NCBI RefSeq assembly: GCF_003612555.1
Contig: NZ_RAZF01000017.1
Location: forward strand, 1-56,843
Direction: 5' to 3'
DNA: 56,843 nucleotides
Source: Acutalibacter sp. 1XD8-33
Lineage (GTDB): Bacteria; Bacillota; Clostridia; Oscillospirales; Acutalibacteraceae
Positions within the stretch are counted from its first letter, which is position 1; every line of letters begins with the position of its first letter. A program made the position numbers and the translations under genes. This document shows, one piece after another, positions 32,522 to 41,589 of this stretch. The notes under the pieces were generated by a model. That model was not told where the DNA came from and searched no databases. It saw only the letters and a list, made by a program, of their open reading frames with translations.

Positions 32522-33925
32522 ATGAGGTTGAAGGAACGGTTCAGCAGCCCTTTCTATGGCCAGATCGTCAAGCTGGTCACACCCATTGTGCTGCAAAACC
32601 TGCTGAGTTCTGCGGTGAGCTCGGCGGATGTGGTGATGCTTAATTTTGTGGGCCAATCGGCCATCTCGGCGGTGAGCCTGGCCAGCCAGTACGCCAGCGT
32701 GCTGTTCATGGTGTTCTATGGTCTGGGCACCGGCGCCACCATGCTCTGCGCCCAGTATTACGGCAAAAAGGACTTCCGGGCCATCGAGGTGGTTCAGGGG
32801 ATCGCCCTGCGGTTTTCCGTGGGCATCTCCCTGGGTTTCGCGGTGCTGGCCCTGACGGTCCCCCAGTATATGATGCTGGTGTTTACCAACGACCAGGAGC
32901 TGATCCAGCTGGGGGCAGGGTATATCCGGATTCTCAGCGTGTGCTATTTGTGCTGGGGCGTGACGGAGGTATACATCTCTATCCTGCGCAGCGTGGGCCG
33001 GGTGGCAATCGGCACGGTGCTCAACACAGTGGCGGTGGTGCTGAACGTAATCCTGAACGCGGTCTTTATCTTCGGCTGGCTGGGCGTGCCCAAGATGGGG
33101 GCCAACGGCGTGGCCCTGGCCACCTCCATCTCCCGGCTGGTGGAGCTGGCCCTGTGCTTTGTGGTGTCCGCACGGTCCCCCCAGGTGAAGCTGAAGCTGC
33201 GGATGATCTTTGTGAAGAACGCGGTGCTGTTCCGGGACTTTCTCAAGCTCTCCCTGCCCGCCATGGCCAACGACGTGGTCTGGGGGCTGGCGTTTTCCCT
33301 GTACTCGGTGATTATCGGCCATCTGGGCAACGACGCCGTTGCGGCCAACTCTCTGGCCACGGTGGTGCGGGGCTTCGGCACTGTCCTGTGCTTTGGCCTG
33401 GCCAGTGCGGGAGGCATCCTGCTGGGGCAGAAGATCGGCGAGGGCAGGCTGGAGGAGGCCCGTGCGGACGGCCGGCGGCTTTTATGGCTCACCGTGGCCG
33501 CGGGAGCCGTGGGGGGGCTGATCGTGCTGTGTGCCCGGCCCTTTGTGCTGCTGTACGCCGGGAACGGCAATTTCACCGAGACGGCCCTGGGCTACCTGAG
33601 CGTGATGCTCCTGATCAACAGCTACTACGTGATGGGCGCGGCGGTGAACACCACCCTGATAGCCGGCGTGTTCCGGGCGGGAGGGGACAGCCGCTTCGGC
33701 CTGATCTGCGACTTCTTCGACATGTGGGTCTACGCCCTGCCGGTGGGCTTTTTGGCAGCGTTCGTGTTCAAGCTGCCGGTGCTGTGGGTGTATTTCATTA
33801 TGTGTACCGACGAGTTCGTAAAGTGGCCCTGGGTCTTTAAGCGCTACCGCTCCGGGAAATGGCTGAAGAACATCACCCGGGAAGGCCTCTTCGAGAAGGA
33901 GCCCGCCGGAGCCGAGGGCCAGTAA
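32522..33925 (+). CDS. MATE family efflux transporter
   Basis: About 467 residues, twelve hydrophobic segments. The start FYGQIVKLVTPIVLQNLLSSAVSSADVVMLNFVGQSAISAVSLASQ is typical for the NorM/DinF superfamily, with the internal repeat visible at LSLPAMANDVVWGLAFSLYSVIIGHLG. It probably exports drugs or metabolites in exchange for Na+ or H+. I chose ATG 32522: GGAGG is eight bases upstream, whereas ATG 32516 is too close and ATG 32483 overlaps the promoter. The phosphopantetheinyl transferase gene follows after 12 bases. Confidence 0.88.
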   Translation: MRLKERFSSPFYGQIVKLVTPIVLQNLLSSAVSSADVVMLNFVGQSAISAVSLASQYASVLFMVFYGLGTGATMLCAQYYGKKDFRAIEVVQGIALRFSVGISLGFAVLALTVPQYMMLVFTNDQELIQLGAGYIRILSVCYLCWGVTEVYISILRSVGRVAIGTVLNTVAVVLNVILNAVFIFGWLGVPKMGANGVALATSISRLVELALCFVVSARSPQVKLKLRMIFVKNAVLFRDFLKLSLPAMANDVVWGLAFSLYSVIIGHLGNDAVAANSLATVVRGFGTVLCFGLASAGGILLGQKIGEGRLEEARADGRRLLWLTVAAGAVGGLIVLCARPFVLLYAGNGNFTETALGYLSVMLLINSYYVMGAAVNTTLIAGVFRAGGDSRFGLICDFFDMWVYALPVGFLAAFVFKLPVLWVYFIMCTDEFVKWPWVFKRYRSGKWLKNITREGLFEKEPAGAEGQ

Positions 33926-33937
33926 GGGGGAATCCGG

Positions 33938-34537
33938 TTGGTTTACATAACTAAACTACCCAAAGAGCTTGACCGGAAAGCCGCAGTGGCGGCGGAGCGG
34001 AAGGCCGGATGGGCCCTGCTCTGTTATGGCATGGAGCGCTTGGGGCTGGAGGTTCCGGTTAACATAAAGCAGGCACTGGAGGTCGGGGAACACGGCAAGC
34101 CCTATTTCAGAGACAAGCGGTTCCACTTCAACATCAGCCACAGCCGAGGGCTGGCGGCCTGCGCCCTGGAATCCTTCCCCGTGGGGCTGGATCTGGAGCG
34201 GGAGAGGGTATTTTCATCGACCTTGGCGGCGCGGATTCGTGGAGAGGGGGAGGAGGCTCTCACCGGGGAGGACCCGTCCCTTCTGACCCAGCTGTGGACC
34301 TGCAAGGAAGCCCACATGAAATACACCGGGATGGGAATGGCCCAGGGCATCCAGGAGACGGCCTTTTCCCGGCTGGGGCCAGAACCCCGGCTGCGGGGCG
34401 AAGGCCCCTGGCTGCGGAGCCTGCGGCTGGAGCGGGGACCGGAGGCCTGGCATCTGACGGAGTGCTGCGGGGAGCCCTTTGCCCTGGAGCTGGAGTGGGT
34501 GAGCTGGGAGGCACTTCAGCCGTATGCACAGATATAA
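33938..34537 (+). CDS. 4'-phosphopantetheinyl transferase (Sfp-type)
   Basis: 199 residues. The three family motifs are GKPYFRDKRFHFNISHSRG, VGLDLE and LWTCKEAHMKYTGMG (Mg2+ and CoA binding Asp/Glu/Lys). It activates carrier proteins by transfer of phosphopantetheine. No NRPS, PKS or other carrier-protein gene lies in the window, so its target is elsewhere or is the fatty-acid ACP. The start is TTG 33938 with AAGGGGG seven bases upstream. Likely co-transcribed with the MATE gene; a terminator follows. Confidence 0.87.
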   Translation: MVYITKLPKELDRKAAVAAERKAGWALLCYGMERLGLEVPVNIKQALEVGEHGKPYFRDKRFHFNISHSRGLAACALESFPVGLDLERERVFSSTLAARIRGEGEEALTGEDPSLLTQLWTCKEAHMKYTGMGMAQGIQETAFSRLGPEPRLRGEGPWLRSLRLERGPEAWHLTECCGEPFALELEWVSWEALQPYAQI

Positions 34538-34564
34538 TGCCCCCCTGCGCCGCCATACCGCCGC

Positions 34565-34601
34565 AAAAAAGCTCCCCCGATTCTGTCGGGGGAGCTTTTT
34601 T
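34565..34601. terminator. Strong bidirectional intrinsic terminator
   Basis: Perfect stem AAAAAAGCTCCCCCGA / TCGGGGGAGCTTTTTT with loop TTCTG. It separates the convergent transferase gene and the export operon and has a T-run on both strands. Confidence 0.93.
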
Positions 34602-34623
34602 GTATCTTGGAAAAGGAACACGG

Positions 34624-35880
34624 TTATTCGTGCCGCAGGGCGTCGATGGGGTTTAGGTTCGCGGCTTTTACGGAAGGGATCAGGCCGAAGATAATGCCGA
34701 TCACCATGGAGAACAACACACCCAGGAAAATAGCGGGCACGCTGATGGCCACCGGAGTTTGGGCCACGTTGGAGATCAGCTCCGCCATGCCAATGCCCGC
34801 GCCCACGCCCAGAACGCCGCCCAGGCTGGTGAGTACGGCCGCCTCTGTCAGGAACTGCCAGAGAATCCGGCTTTTTTTGGCCCCGATGGCCTTTTTCAGT
34901 CCGATTTCTCGGGTGCGCTCGGTGACGGACACCAGCATGATGTTCATTACGCCGATGCCGCCTACCAGAAGGGAGATGCTGGCAATCCATACCAGCTGCT
35001 GGTTGGTGGCGTTGCTCAGGTCCTGGAGGTCTTTGGCCTTTTCCAGGGTGTTCTCTGCCTTGTAGACGATCGTCTCATTGGTGCAGTGGGTGTTCAGCAG
35101 CTCGGCCACGTCCTTGCCTACCTTGGACATCGCCTCGGTATAGCTTACCCGCACGGCCAGCTCTTGGGGCTCGTCATAGGCGAAGAGAGTGGGCCAGATC
35201 ACGTTGGGCAGGAAAACCGCGCCGGCGTTGCGGTTGTTCATGTAGGTGTAGTAATCTTCTTCCGAATTGATCACCGGCTCAAACTTGGTGTCCAACTCTA
35301 CCACGCCCACAACCACCAGGGCAATGGAATTGTACTCAATGGTCTTGCCGATGGGGTCCTCGCTCTGGAACAGGGACTTGGCGGTGTTGTCGTCGATTAC
35401 GGCTACCGGGCGGAAATCCGTGAAATCCTTGGGAACGAACATCCGCCCCCGTTTGACGGAATAGCCGCAGGTGGTGAAATAGTTGTTGTCTACCCCATAG
35501 GTGGGGCAGCTGGAGAGCTCCACGTTACCGTAGTAATAGGAGTAGCCATAGTTCCGGCGGGTATAGGCGCTGGCGGAAACCACATCGTCCATGGCGGCAA
35601 TCTCGTCCAGCGTCCCACTGGAAATCTGGGGGATGCCCTGGGGGATGCCCTCGTCCATGCCATAGGGATAGTCGCTGTTGTCTGCCCGGTAAAGCTGTAC
35701 CCGGGTCACATTGTTGCCAGCGCCGATCAGGTTTTGTTTGATCTGCTCGTTGGTGCCCTTGATGGTGGAGACAATGGAGATGATGGCGGCAATGCCGATG
35801 ATAATGCCCAGCATGGTCAGAAAGGACCGCATTTTATGGGCCCAGATGCCCTGAAAGGACAGGCGGATATTCTCAATCAA
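34624..35880 (-). CDS. MacB-type ABC transporter permease
   Basis: About 418 residues. The start LIENIRLSFQGIWAHKMRSFLTMLGIIIGIAAIISIVS and the C-terminal triple-helix block (IASISLLVGGIGVMNIMLVSVTERTREIGLKKAIGAKKS, LFSMVIGIIFGLIPSVKAANLNPIDALRHE) are canonical for the MacB/FtsX family, with a ~220-residue extracytoplasmic domain between helix 1 and 2. I prefer TTG 35880 because GGAGGTG stands six bases upstream; ATG 35895 has no such site. It overlaps the adaptor stop. Last gene of the four-gene export operon. Confidence 0.9.
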   Translation of the reverse strand: MIENIRLSFQGIWAHKMRSFLTMLGIIIGIAAIISIVSTIKGTNEQIKQNLIGAGNNVTRVQLYRADNSDYPYGMDEGIPQGIPQISSGTLDEIAAMDDVVSASAYTRRNYGYSYYYGNVELSSCPTYGVDNNYFTTCGYSVKRGRMFVPKDFTDFRPVAVIDDNTAKSLFQSEDPIGKTIEYNSIALVVVGVVELDTKFEPVINSEEDYYTYMNNRNAGAVFLPNVIWPTLFAYDEPQELAVRVSYTEAMSKVGKDVAELLNTHCTNETIVYKAENTLEKAKDLQDLSNATNQQLVWIASISLLVGGIGVMNIMLVSVTERTREIGLKKAIGAKKSRILWQFLTEAAVLTSLGGVLGVGAGIGMAELISNVAQTPVAISVPAIFLGVLFSMVIGIIFGLIPSVKAANLNPIDALRHE

Positions 35881-38008
35881 GGAGCTCACCTCCATTTTCA
35901 GCGGGAGCAACGCCGCCGGTTTCGTCGGACTCTGTGGAGCCCTCAGCCTCCCCGGAGGCTTCTCCGCCCTCTTCGGCTTCGCCGGGATCCACTGTCCGGG
36001 GCATGATTCCCATATCAGGGGAGCCGAATTCTTCGTCCCCGCCTTCAGGTAGGCTGGAAACATCAGAAGAAGCGTTTTCCTCCGGCCAGGGAGGTTCGCC
36101 CGTATCGGCCAGCAGGGCCCGAACGCCTTCCTTTACATCCGGACCATAGGGGAAGGCCACGAAATCCTCGATCCCCACGCCGGATTTGATCTCATAGTAT
36201 CCCCCGCCGTAGATGGTCTTGCCCACCTGAATATATTGCTTTACCAGCCGGTTGTCCCGGCCTGCCATCATCACGTAGTAGCCGGAATCGTCCTCCCGGA
36301 TATACATTTTATCCAGATACAGGGCGTCCGTGCTGGTAGTGTCTGTGATGTTCATGGAGATATCCACATAGGCGCCGGACTGAATGGTGTCGTCCGGGTC
36401 CAGAAGCACGGAGGTAAACTCATACTGGGAGCTGTTGGGGTTGCCGCCACCATTAAAATAGCCGTTCTCCACAGGATAGTCGGAGATGGAGACGATCTGG
36501 GCGGTGTAGGTCATGCCGTTCATCCAGGAGGTGACAGTCACCTGATCCCCCACGTTTACGCTGCCCAGCAGGTTTTCGCTGAGGGTGCCGCTGACAAAGT
36601 ACTGCTGGGCGCCGGACACCACCAGGAAGGGTTTGCTTTCCGCTAGGGCGGAGTCGATGTCGATCAGGGTGCGTACCTGGCCGTCCACGGTGCTGAGCAC
36701 GGTAGAATTCTCCAGAGAGCGCTTGGCTTTGTCCAGATCCAGCTGGGCCTGCTTCAAATTGTGCTGTAAATTGGTAATCTCCCGCTTTTTCTCCTTGATG
36801 AGCTTGTTCAGCTCCGCGGAGGTATAGCCCATAGAATTGTAATTATCAGGCTCGGGAGTGGGCTTTGCGGTGGGTTTGGGCGTGGGAGTGGCATCCTTGG
36901 GCGCGGGATCGAAAAAGTCTCCTTCCAGGATGCTTTCCCCGGCCTGTATGCCGCCCACCAGGCCGGGCAGGCTGAGAATGGCGGAAAGACTGGTGCCGTC
37001 CAGAGTGAAGGAAGAGATGAGCTCGCCGTAATTGGAGTCGTGCTTGCGCACCTCAAATACCGCCGCGAAGGGCGACCGAAGGGCGTCGCGCTCCCCCTCC
37101 ACAGCCAGGGCCTGGGGCTCCCCCGGGCTCTGGAAAAAGGCCATGTTCATGGGGGTTAGAGGGTCTGCCTCCGGGCTCTGGGAATCCCCGCCCTCAGAGC
37201 CGCCGCCCTCCGGGGGCGTGGGGTCCGGCTCCGGCGTGGGGGTGGGGGTGGGCTCGCCTGTAGGCTCCGGGGTGACAACGGGGACCGGCGTGGGATCCGG
37301 CTGGTTCAGGCCGAAGAGCAGCTTGAGGAATCCGGGTGTCATCCGGAAGCCGTCCTTGCACAGGAAATAGTAGGGGTCCTCGCTGGTGCCGCTGCCCTTA
37401 TAGGGCTTGGAGTTTTCATCCAGCTCCTCATATACGTTCACATCCGGGTCTGGGGTGGGGAAGGGGGTGGGGGTGACCACGGGTTTGGGTGTGGGCTTTG
37501 GCGTAGGCTTGGGAGTGGGGGTTGGCTTGCGGGTGGGCGTGGGCCGAACCACCACCGTGCCGCCGCCCCCGTTATTATTGTTGTTGTTGGAGACAGGCTT
37601 GGTGTTCTGGAGCTTTTTCAGCTGGCGCTGGGCTTCGTCGATACGCACCTGCGCCTGTTTGGAGGCGATCTCCTTGGCCTCCACGTCCAGCTCCAGGGAA
37701 GTGCGGTCATATTGGAGCAGGGGGGTGCCCACGCTGACCTGCTGCCCCTCCTGGACGAAGATTTCGCTGATGGACTTGCCGGTGTCCGGGTAGAGCTCCT
37801 GCACGTAATCGGAGACGATGTTGCCGGAGCAGGAGGTTTGATCCCCCCAGTAGCTGGTGGACACATAGCTCACGGGCTGAACCTTGACGGTTTTCTGGTC
37901 GTTGCGGTACTGAATATAGAGAACGGTCCCGATGATAATCCCGGCAAGGACGACCGCCGTGATTCCAAGAATAATCAGCCGTTTCCGGGTTTTTGCCTTA
38001 TTGTTCAT
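35873..38008 (-). CDS. Efflux adaptor (HlyD/MacA-type) with long Pro/Thr-rich inserts
   Basis: 711 residues, far longer than the usual 350-450. One N-terminal membrane anchor (RLIILGITAVVLAGIIIGTVLYI), then a lipoyl/barrel half (GKSISEIFVQEGQQVSVGTPLLQYD), coiled-coil pieces (RIDEAQRQLKKLQ and ELNKLIKEKKREITNLQHNLKQAQLDLDKAK), and the second lipoyl/beta-barrel half. The hairpin is interrupted by ~270 residues with TPKPTPKPTP-type repeats and acidic Ser/Glu stretches; the C-terminus is acidic. The insert ought to lie outside the membrane near the wall. It overlaps the ATPase gene by 11 bases and the permease by eight. Confidence 0.85.
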   Translation of the reverse strand: MNNKAKTRKRLIILGITAVVLAGIIIGTVLYIQYRNDQKTVKVQPVSYVSTSYWGDQTSCSGNIVSDYVQELYPDTGKSISEIFVQEGQQVSVGTPLLQYDRTSLELDVEAKEIASKQAQVRIDEAQRQLKKLQNTKPVSNNNNNNGGGGTVVVRPTPTRKPTPTPKPTPKPTPKPVVTPTPFPTPDPDVNVYEELDENSKPYKGSGTSEDPYYFLCKDGFRMTPGFLKLLFGLNQPDPTPVPVVTPEPTGEPTPTPTPEPDPTPPEGGGSEGGDSQSPEADPLTPMNMAFFQSPGEPQALAVEGERDALRSPFAAVFEVRKHDSNYGELISSFTLDGTSLSAILSLPGLVGGIQAGESILEGDFFDPAPKDATPTPKPTAKPTPEPDNYNSMGYTSAELNKLIKEKKREITNLQHNLKQAQLDLDKAKRSLENSTVLSTVDGQVRTLIDIDSALAESKPFLVVSGAQQYFVSGTLSENLLGSVNVGDQVTVTSWMNGMTYTAQIVSISDYPVENGYFNGGGNPNSSQYEFTSVLLDPDDTIQSGAYVDISMNITDTTSTDALYLDKMYIREDDSGYYVMMAGRDNRLVKQYIQVGKTIYGGGYYEIKSGVGIEDFVAFPYGPDVKEGVRALLADTGEPPWPEENASSDVSSLPEGGDEEFGSPDMGIMPRTVDPGEAEEGGEASGEAEGSTESDETGGVAPAENGGELLD

Positions 38009-39131
38009 GAGACGGTTCCTCCCCTCCTTCCGGCGCGGCTTTTGCGTGTTCCGGATTTTCCAGATCCTCCGTCAGCCGGTTGAGCTGGCGCTCTAAGGCG
38101 GCGATGATGGACTGGCCGCTGATAGGCTCCTCGTCCGGGAATTCGGGCTCCTGGGGCTTCTCCGGCCCGGGGGCCTTTTCAGGATTAGGAGCCTTCTGAA
38201 TTTCCGGACGGGGCTTGGACTCCGGCGCCTTCCCGGCCTGCGGGAGACTTTGAGGTGCCGCGGGGCCTTTTTGAGAGGGGTCCGGCTGCTGAGCAGCCGT
38301 TGGGGCCGGGCCGCCAGCCTGCGAGAGGGGCCGCTGGCCGGTGGAAGGCGCCGGGGCCGGCGGAGTGGGAACCGCTGGCCGGGGGAGAGCGGCGTGGGCG
38401 GCGGATGCCGCCGTAGCCGCCTGTGTCGCGGCAGGAGAATGGGGCATTCCGGAATCTTGGCCGGAACCGCCTAAAAGCAGTCCGTCCCGGATGTGCAGGG
38501 TGCGCTTGGCGTGGGCGGCGATCTCCGGCTCGTGGGTAATCATCACGATGGTGACGCCCTCGTCGTTCAGCCGTTGGAAAATCTCCATGATCTGTTCGCC
38601 GGACTTGGTGTCCAGGGCGCCGGTGGGCTCGTCGGCCAAAAGGATTTTCGGGCTGTTTACAATAGAGCGGGCAATGGCTACCCGCTGGCATTGCCCGCCG
38701 GAGAGCTGGGTGGGCTTGAATTCCGTGCGGTCGCCCAGGCCCACCCGTTCCAGGGCCTTGCGGGCGATCTCCTGGCGTTCCCGGCGGCGCACGCCCGCAT
38801 AGAGCAGGGGCAAGGCCACGTTATCCAAGGCGGACTGCCGGGAGAGCAGGTAGAAGCTCTGAAATACAAAGCCGATGCTGTGCAGCCGTACCTCGGACAT
38901 GCGCTTTTCGCTGATCTTGGCAATGTCCTCGCCGTCCAGGATATATTCCCCGGAGGTGGGGCTGTCCAGACAGCCGATAATGTTCATCAGGGTGGTTTTG
39001 CCGGAGCCAGAGGGCCCCATAATGGCCACATATTCCCCCTCCTCCACGGAGAGGGAGATGCCGCCCAGCACGGGAACCTCCATTTTGCCCTGCAAATAGG
39101 TTTTATAGATGTCGCGCAGTTCAAGCATCAT
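37998..39131 (-). CDS. MacB/LolD-type ABC ATP-binding protein with Ala/Pro-rich tail
   Basis: 377 residues. The first ~230 form an intact ABC domain: Walker A GPSGSGKTT (39-47), Q-loop in FVFQSFYLL, signature LSGGQCQRVAIARS, Walker B ILLADEPTGALD, switch His in MITHEPEIAA. This is the MacB/LolD/FtsE class. The remaining ~145 residues are Ala/Pro/Gln-rich and low complexity, ending in a short helix (SIIAALERQLNRLTEDLENPE), a tail unusual for this class. It overlaps both neighbours (ATGA with the upstream adaptor). It powers the export complex. Confidence 0.9.
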   Translation of the reverse strand: MMLELRDIYKTYLQGKMEVPVLGGISLSVEEGEYVAIMGPSGSGKTTLMNIIGCLDSPTSGEYILDGEDIAKISEKRMSEVRLHSIGFVFQSFYLLSRQSALDNVALPLLYAGVRRRERQEIARKALERVGLGDRTEFKPTQLSGGQCQRVAIARSIVNSPKILLADEPTGALDTKSGEQIMEIFQRLNDEGVTIVMITHEPEIAAHAKRTLHIRDGLLLGGSGQDSGMPHSPAATQAATAASAAHAALPRPAVPTPPAPAPSTGQRPLSQAGGPAPTAAQQPDPSQKGPAAPQSLPQAGKAPESKPRPEIQKAPNPEKAPGPEKPQEPEFPDEEPISGQSIIAALERQLNRLTEDLENPEHAKAAPEGGEEPSHEQ

Positions 39132-40564
39132 TGTTCCGTGCCCTCCGTGCCGTCGCCGCCCGCTGTATCATCTCCGCCTTCAGGAACGGCCGCGCCGTCA
39201 TCCAGAGTGCCGGCGTCCCCCTCGGGAACCATGCCGCCATCATCGGGAATGGCCTCCCCGCCCTCGGGCAGGGTGTTGTCTATTCCAAAGTTGGGGTCCA
39301 TATCCCCGCCCGTGGTATCGCCGCCCATGCCGTCCTCACCGGGAAGGGTCTGGGCGGAGGCGTCGGTGGTGGTGGGGCCGCCCTCTACCAAGCCCTCCAC
39401 AGGATAGGCGATATAGTCGCTGACCTCCAGGCCGCTGGAGATCTGATACAGGTCCTCGGCGGAGTCATATTCTCCCAGCATAATGGCCCGGCGTTCCAGC
39501 TTTTCGTTTTCGTCCCGGGCCCAGACATAGCTTCCCGCGCCGTCGCTGACCACATAGGCGGAGGGAAGCCAGATGCCGGCGCGGGCAGAAGAGCCCCCGT
39601 TGTCCGGCTCAATATATACGTGCTGCCCAAGCATCAGGCCGTCCAGAGAGTTGAGCACCACATAAAAATTGTATTTGGAGCTCTGCTCTCCCTGGTCCCC
39701 GCCGTAATAGTACATATTGTTGTTATTGTCCTGGGCCGGCTCGTGCTCTACTGTGTCCACAACGCCGGACCAGGTAGCGCCGCTGTCCACCCGGGAGTGG
39801 ACCGTGACGGCCTGGCCCTCATAGAGAGAGCCAATGTTCATCTCGGTGATGGTGCCTTTAATGCGGAACTCCCCGGAAGAGAGAATGCTCATATAGGGCA
39901 AAGGCTGGCCCATGTTGTCGGTCTGGGGGGTCAGGTTGATCTGCTGGACCACGCCCTCCACCTCGGAGAGAACCTCGTTGTTGTCCCGGGCGGAGCGGAG
40001 CTTTTCCAGCTCGCTCTGCTTTACAGAACGCTGGTACTCTTGGTTTTTGATCTGAAGCTCCACAGACTGAATCTCAATGGTATAGGAAAGCTGGTCGTCC
40101 TTGCTGGCGTCCTTCTTTTCCGCCTCCAGAGTTTTTTTCTGGTCCTGGAAGGAGGTGATCTGGTTGGCGATGCCCTCCAGCTCCAGCTCGGCCTGGCGGA
40201 TCGAGAGGTCCATTTCGCCGGTGTCATAGCGGAACAGAGGCGTGCCCACAGAGACCGGATCCCCCTCCGCCACCAGCACTTCTGAGACGGTGCGGGTGTC
40301 GTCCTTGTTGATCTTGGTGATCTTTTGGGGTTCCACCAGGCCGGAATAGCGGGGGTCGGTATCTACGCCGGCGCCGGTGATGGAAGCCACGGAGCTTACG
40401 TAGACAGGGGAGGCGCCGCTGGCCTCCAAATAGCCTTTCAGCCAGAAGAACCACACGCAGAGCCCAATGATGACCAGGCCCGCCGCGCATCCCGCCGCGA
40501 TCAGGGCGGGGCGCTTCTTATTTTGGGGGTTCCTCCCGGGATTGTTCGCTGTATTATGTTCCAT
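39128..40564 (-). CDS. Efflux adaptor (HlyD/MacA-type), first of two in the operon
   Basis: 478 residues. N-terminal membrane anchor (ALIAAGCAAGLVIIGLCVWFFWL), lipoyl half (TVSEVLVAEGDPVSVGTPLFRYD), helical hairpin with coiled-coil character (LSIRQAELELEGIANQITSFQDQKKTLEAEKKDA...), second half (VEGVVQQI, FRIKGTITEMNIGSLYEGQAVTVHSR) and a Gly/Asp/Glu-rich C-terminal ~80 residues. It is a paralogue in architecture, but not a close copy, of the 711-residue adaptor two genes on. First gene after the minus-strand promoter at 40.75 kb. Confidence 0.87.
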   Translation of the reverse strand: MEHNTANNPGRNPQNKKRPALIAAGCAAGLVIIGLCVWFFWLKGYLEASGASPVYVSSVASITGAGVDTDPRYSGLVEPQKITKINKDDTRTVSEVLVAEGDPVSVGTPLFRYDTGEMDLSIRQAELELEGIANQITSFQDQKKTLEAEKKDASKDDQLSYTIEIQSVELQIKNQEYQRSVKQSELEKLRSARDNNEVLSEVEGVVQQINLTPQTDNMGQPLPYMSILSSGEFRIKGTITEMNIGSLYEGQAVTVHSRVDSGATWSGVVDTVEHEPAQDNNNNMYYYGGDQGEQSSKYNFYVVLNSLDGLMLGQHVYIEPDNGGSSARAGIWLPSAYVVSDGAGSYVWARDENEKLERRAIMLGEYDSAEDLYQISSGLEVSDYIAYPVEGLVEGGPTTTDASAQTLPGEDGMGGDTTGGDMDPNFGIDNTLPEGGEAIPDDGGMVPEGDAGTLDDGAAVPEGGDDTAGGDGTEGTEQ

Positions 40565-40746
40565 ATACGGGTGCGCTCCTTGCTATACAGAGTTGCAGGG
40601 CACAGTTATAGTAAACGCGCGGGAAAGCCGGCAGGGCGATTACAATGCCGGGCGGGCCGGGGGATAAGAACTCCGCCGCCTGGTTCAAAAAGCCTTTGTG
40701 ATTCTTTATGAACCGCGTTGACTATATGCCCACAATATACTGTGTT

Positions 40747-40775
40747 ATTATACATCATTTACCCAGACATATCAA
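40747..40775 (-). promoter_or_regulatory. Sigma-A promoter of the export operon
   Basis: Minus strand TTGATA (40770-40775), 17-bp spacer, TATAAT (40747-40752). The leader to the first adaptor is about 175 bases and contains no repeat module. Confidence 0.7.
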
Positions 40776-40872
40776 CCGCTTTTTGACCTCCAATCTTTAA
40801 AATTTTATTAACGAGAGCGGCAGATGTCCCTCTACAATTATAAAGACACCGTTTTGCAGCGAAAGGTCACGG

Positions 40873-40901
40873 TTGATTTTACTTTTTTTTTCCGCTATAC
40901 T
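40873..40901 (+). promoter_or_regulatory. Sigma-A promoter of the RNase H gene
   Basis: TTGATT (40873-40878), 17-bp T-rich spacer, TATACT (40896-40901), about 67 bases before the start codon. Back-to-back with the export operon promoter. Confidence 0.65.
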
Positions 40902-40968
40902 GTAAAGACGCGGAAAACGTGTTTATAAAGGGAGTCTTTTCGGAAAGCGCACCTTAAAGGAGGCAGAC

Positions 40969-41574
40969 ATGGCAAAAAAATTTTACGCGGTACGGGTAGG
41001 CCGGGATGGTTCCGGGATCTATACCACCTGGGACGAATGCAAGCGGCAGGTGCATGGGGTCGCCCGGGCGGTTTACAAGAGCTTTCCCACCCGGGAGGAG
41101 GCGGAGGCCTTTGTGCGGGGCTGGGAAAAGGGCGCGGAGCCGGAGCCGGAGGAGCTCTGGCAGGGGGCCGTGGCCTATGTGGACGGCAGCTACGACAAGG
41201 TCACCGGGGATTTCTCCTGCGGGGCGGTGCTGTTCTATGAGGGGGGGCAGGTGGAATTCTCAGAGCGCTTTTCGGACCGGGAGCTCTCCGAAATGCACAA
41301 TGTGGCGGGGGAGATCATGGGCGTGCTGACGGTGCTGCGGTACTGCCGGGAGAGGGGGATTCCGGCGGTGGAGATCCACCACGACTACGAGGGCCTGGGC
41401 CGCTGGGCGGACGGCAGCTGGAAGGCCAACAAGCCGGGGACCCAGCGGTACGCGGCGGAGTGCCGGGAGACGGCCAGGACGGTGGAGCTGCGCTTTGTGA
41501 AGGTGAAGGGCCACTCCGGCGACAAGTATAATGATATGGCGGACGCGCTGGCGCGAAAAGCCCTGGGAATCTAG
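40969..41574 (+). CDS. rnhA: Ribonuclease HI with N-terminal viroplasmin (RHBD) domain
   Basis: 201 residues. Residues 1-45 (KFYAVRVGRDGSGIYTTWDECKRQVHGVARAVYKSFPTREEAEAF) are the RNA/DNA hybrid-binding 'caulimovirus viroplasmin' domain typical of eukaryotic RNase H1 and some Firmicutes enzymes. The catalytic domain has D72 (AYVDGSYD), E115 (AGEIMG), D139 (HHDYEG) and the last Asp in NDMADALA. It removes RNA from hybrids. AAAGGAGG precedes the ATG. Monocistronic. Confidence 0.92.
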   Translation: MAKKFYAVRVGRDGSGIYTTWDECKRQVHGVARAVYKSFPTREEAEAFVRGWEKGAEPEPEELWQGAVAYVDGSYDKVTGDFSCGAVLFYEGGQVEFSERFSDRELSEMHNVAGEIMGVLTVLRYCRERGIPAVEIHHDYEGLGRWADGSWKANKPGTQRYAAECRETARTVELRFVKVKGHSGDKYNDMADALARKALGI

Positions 41575-41589
41575 AGCCGAGCCGGCGGC

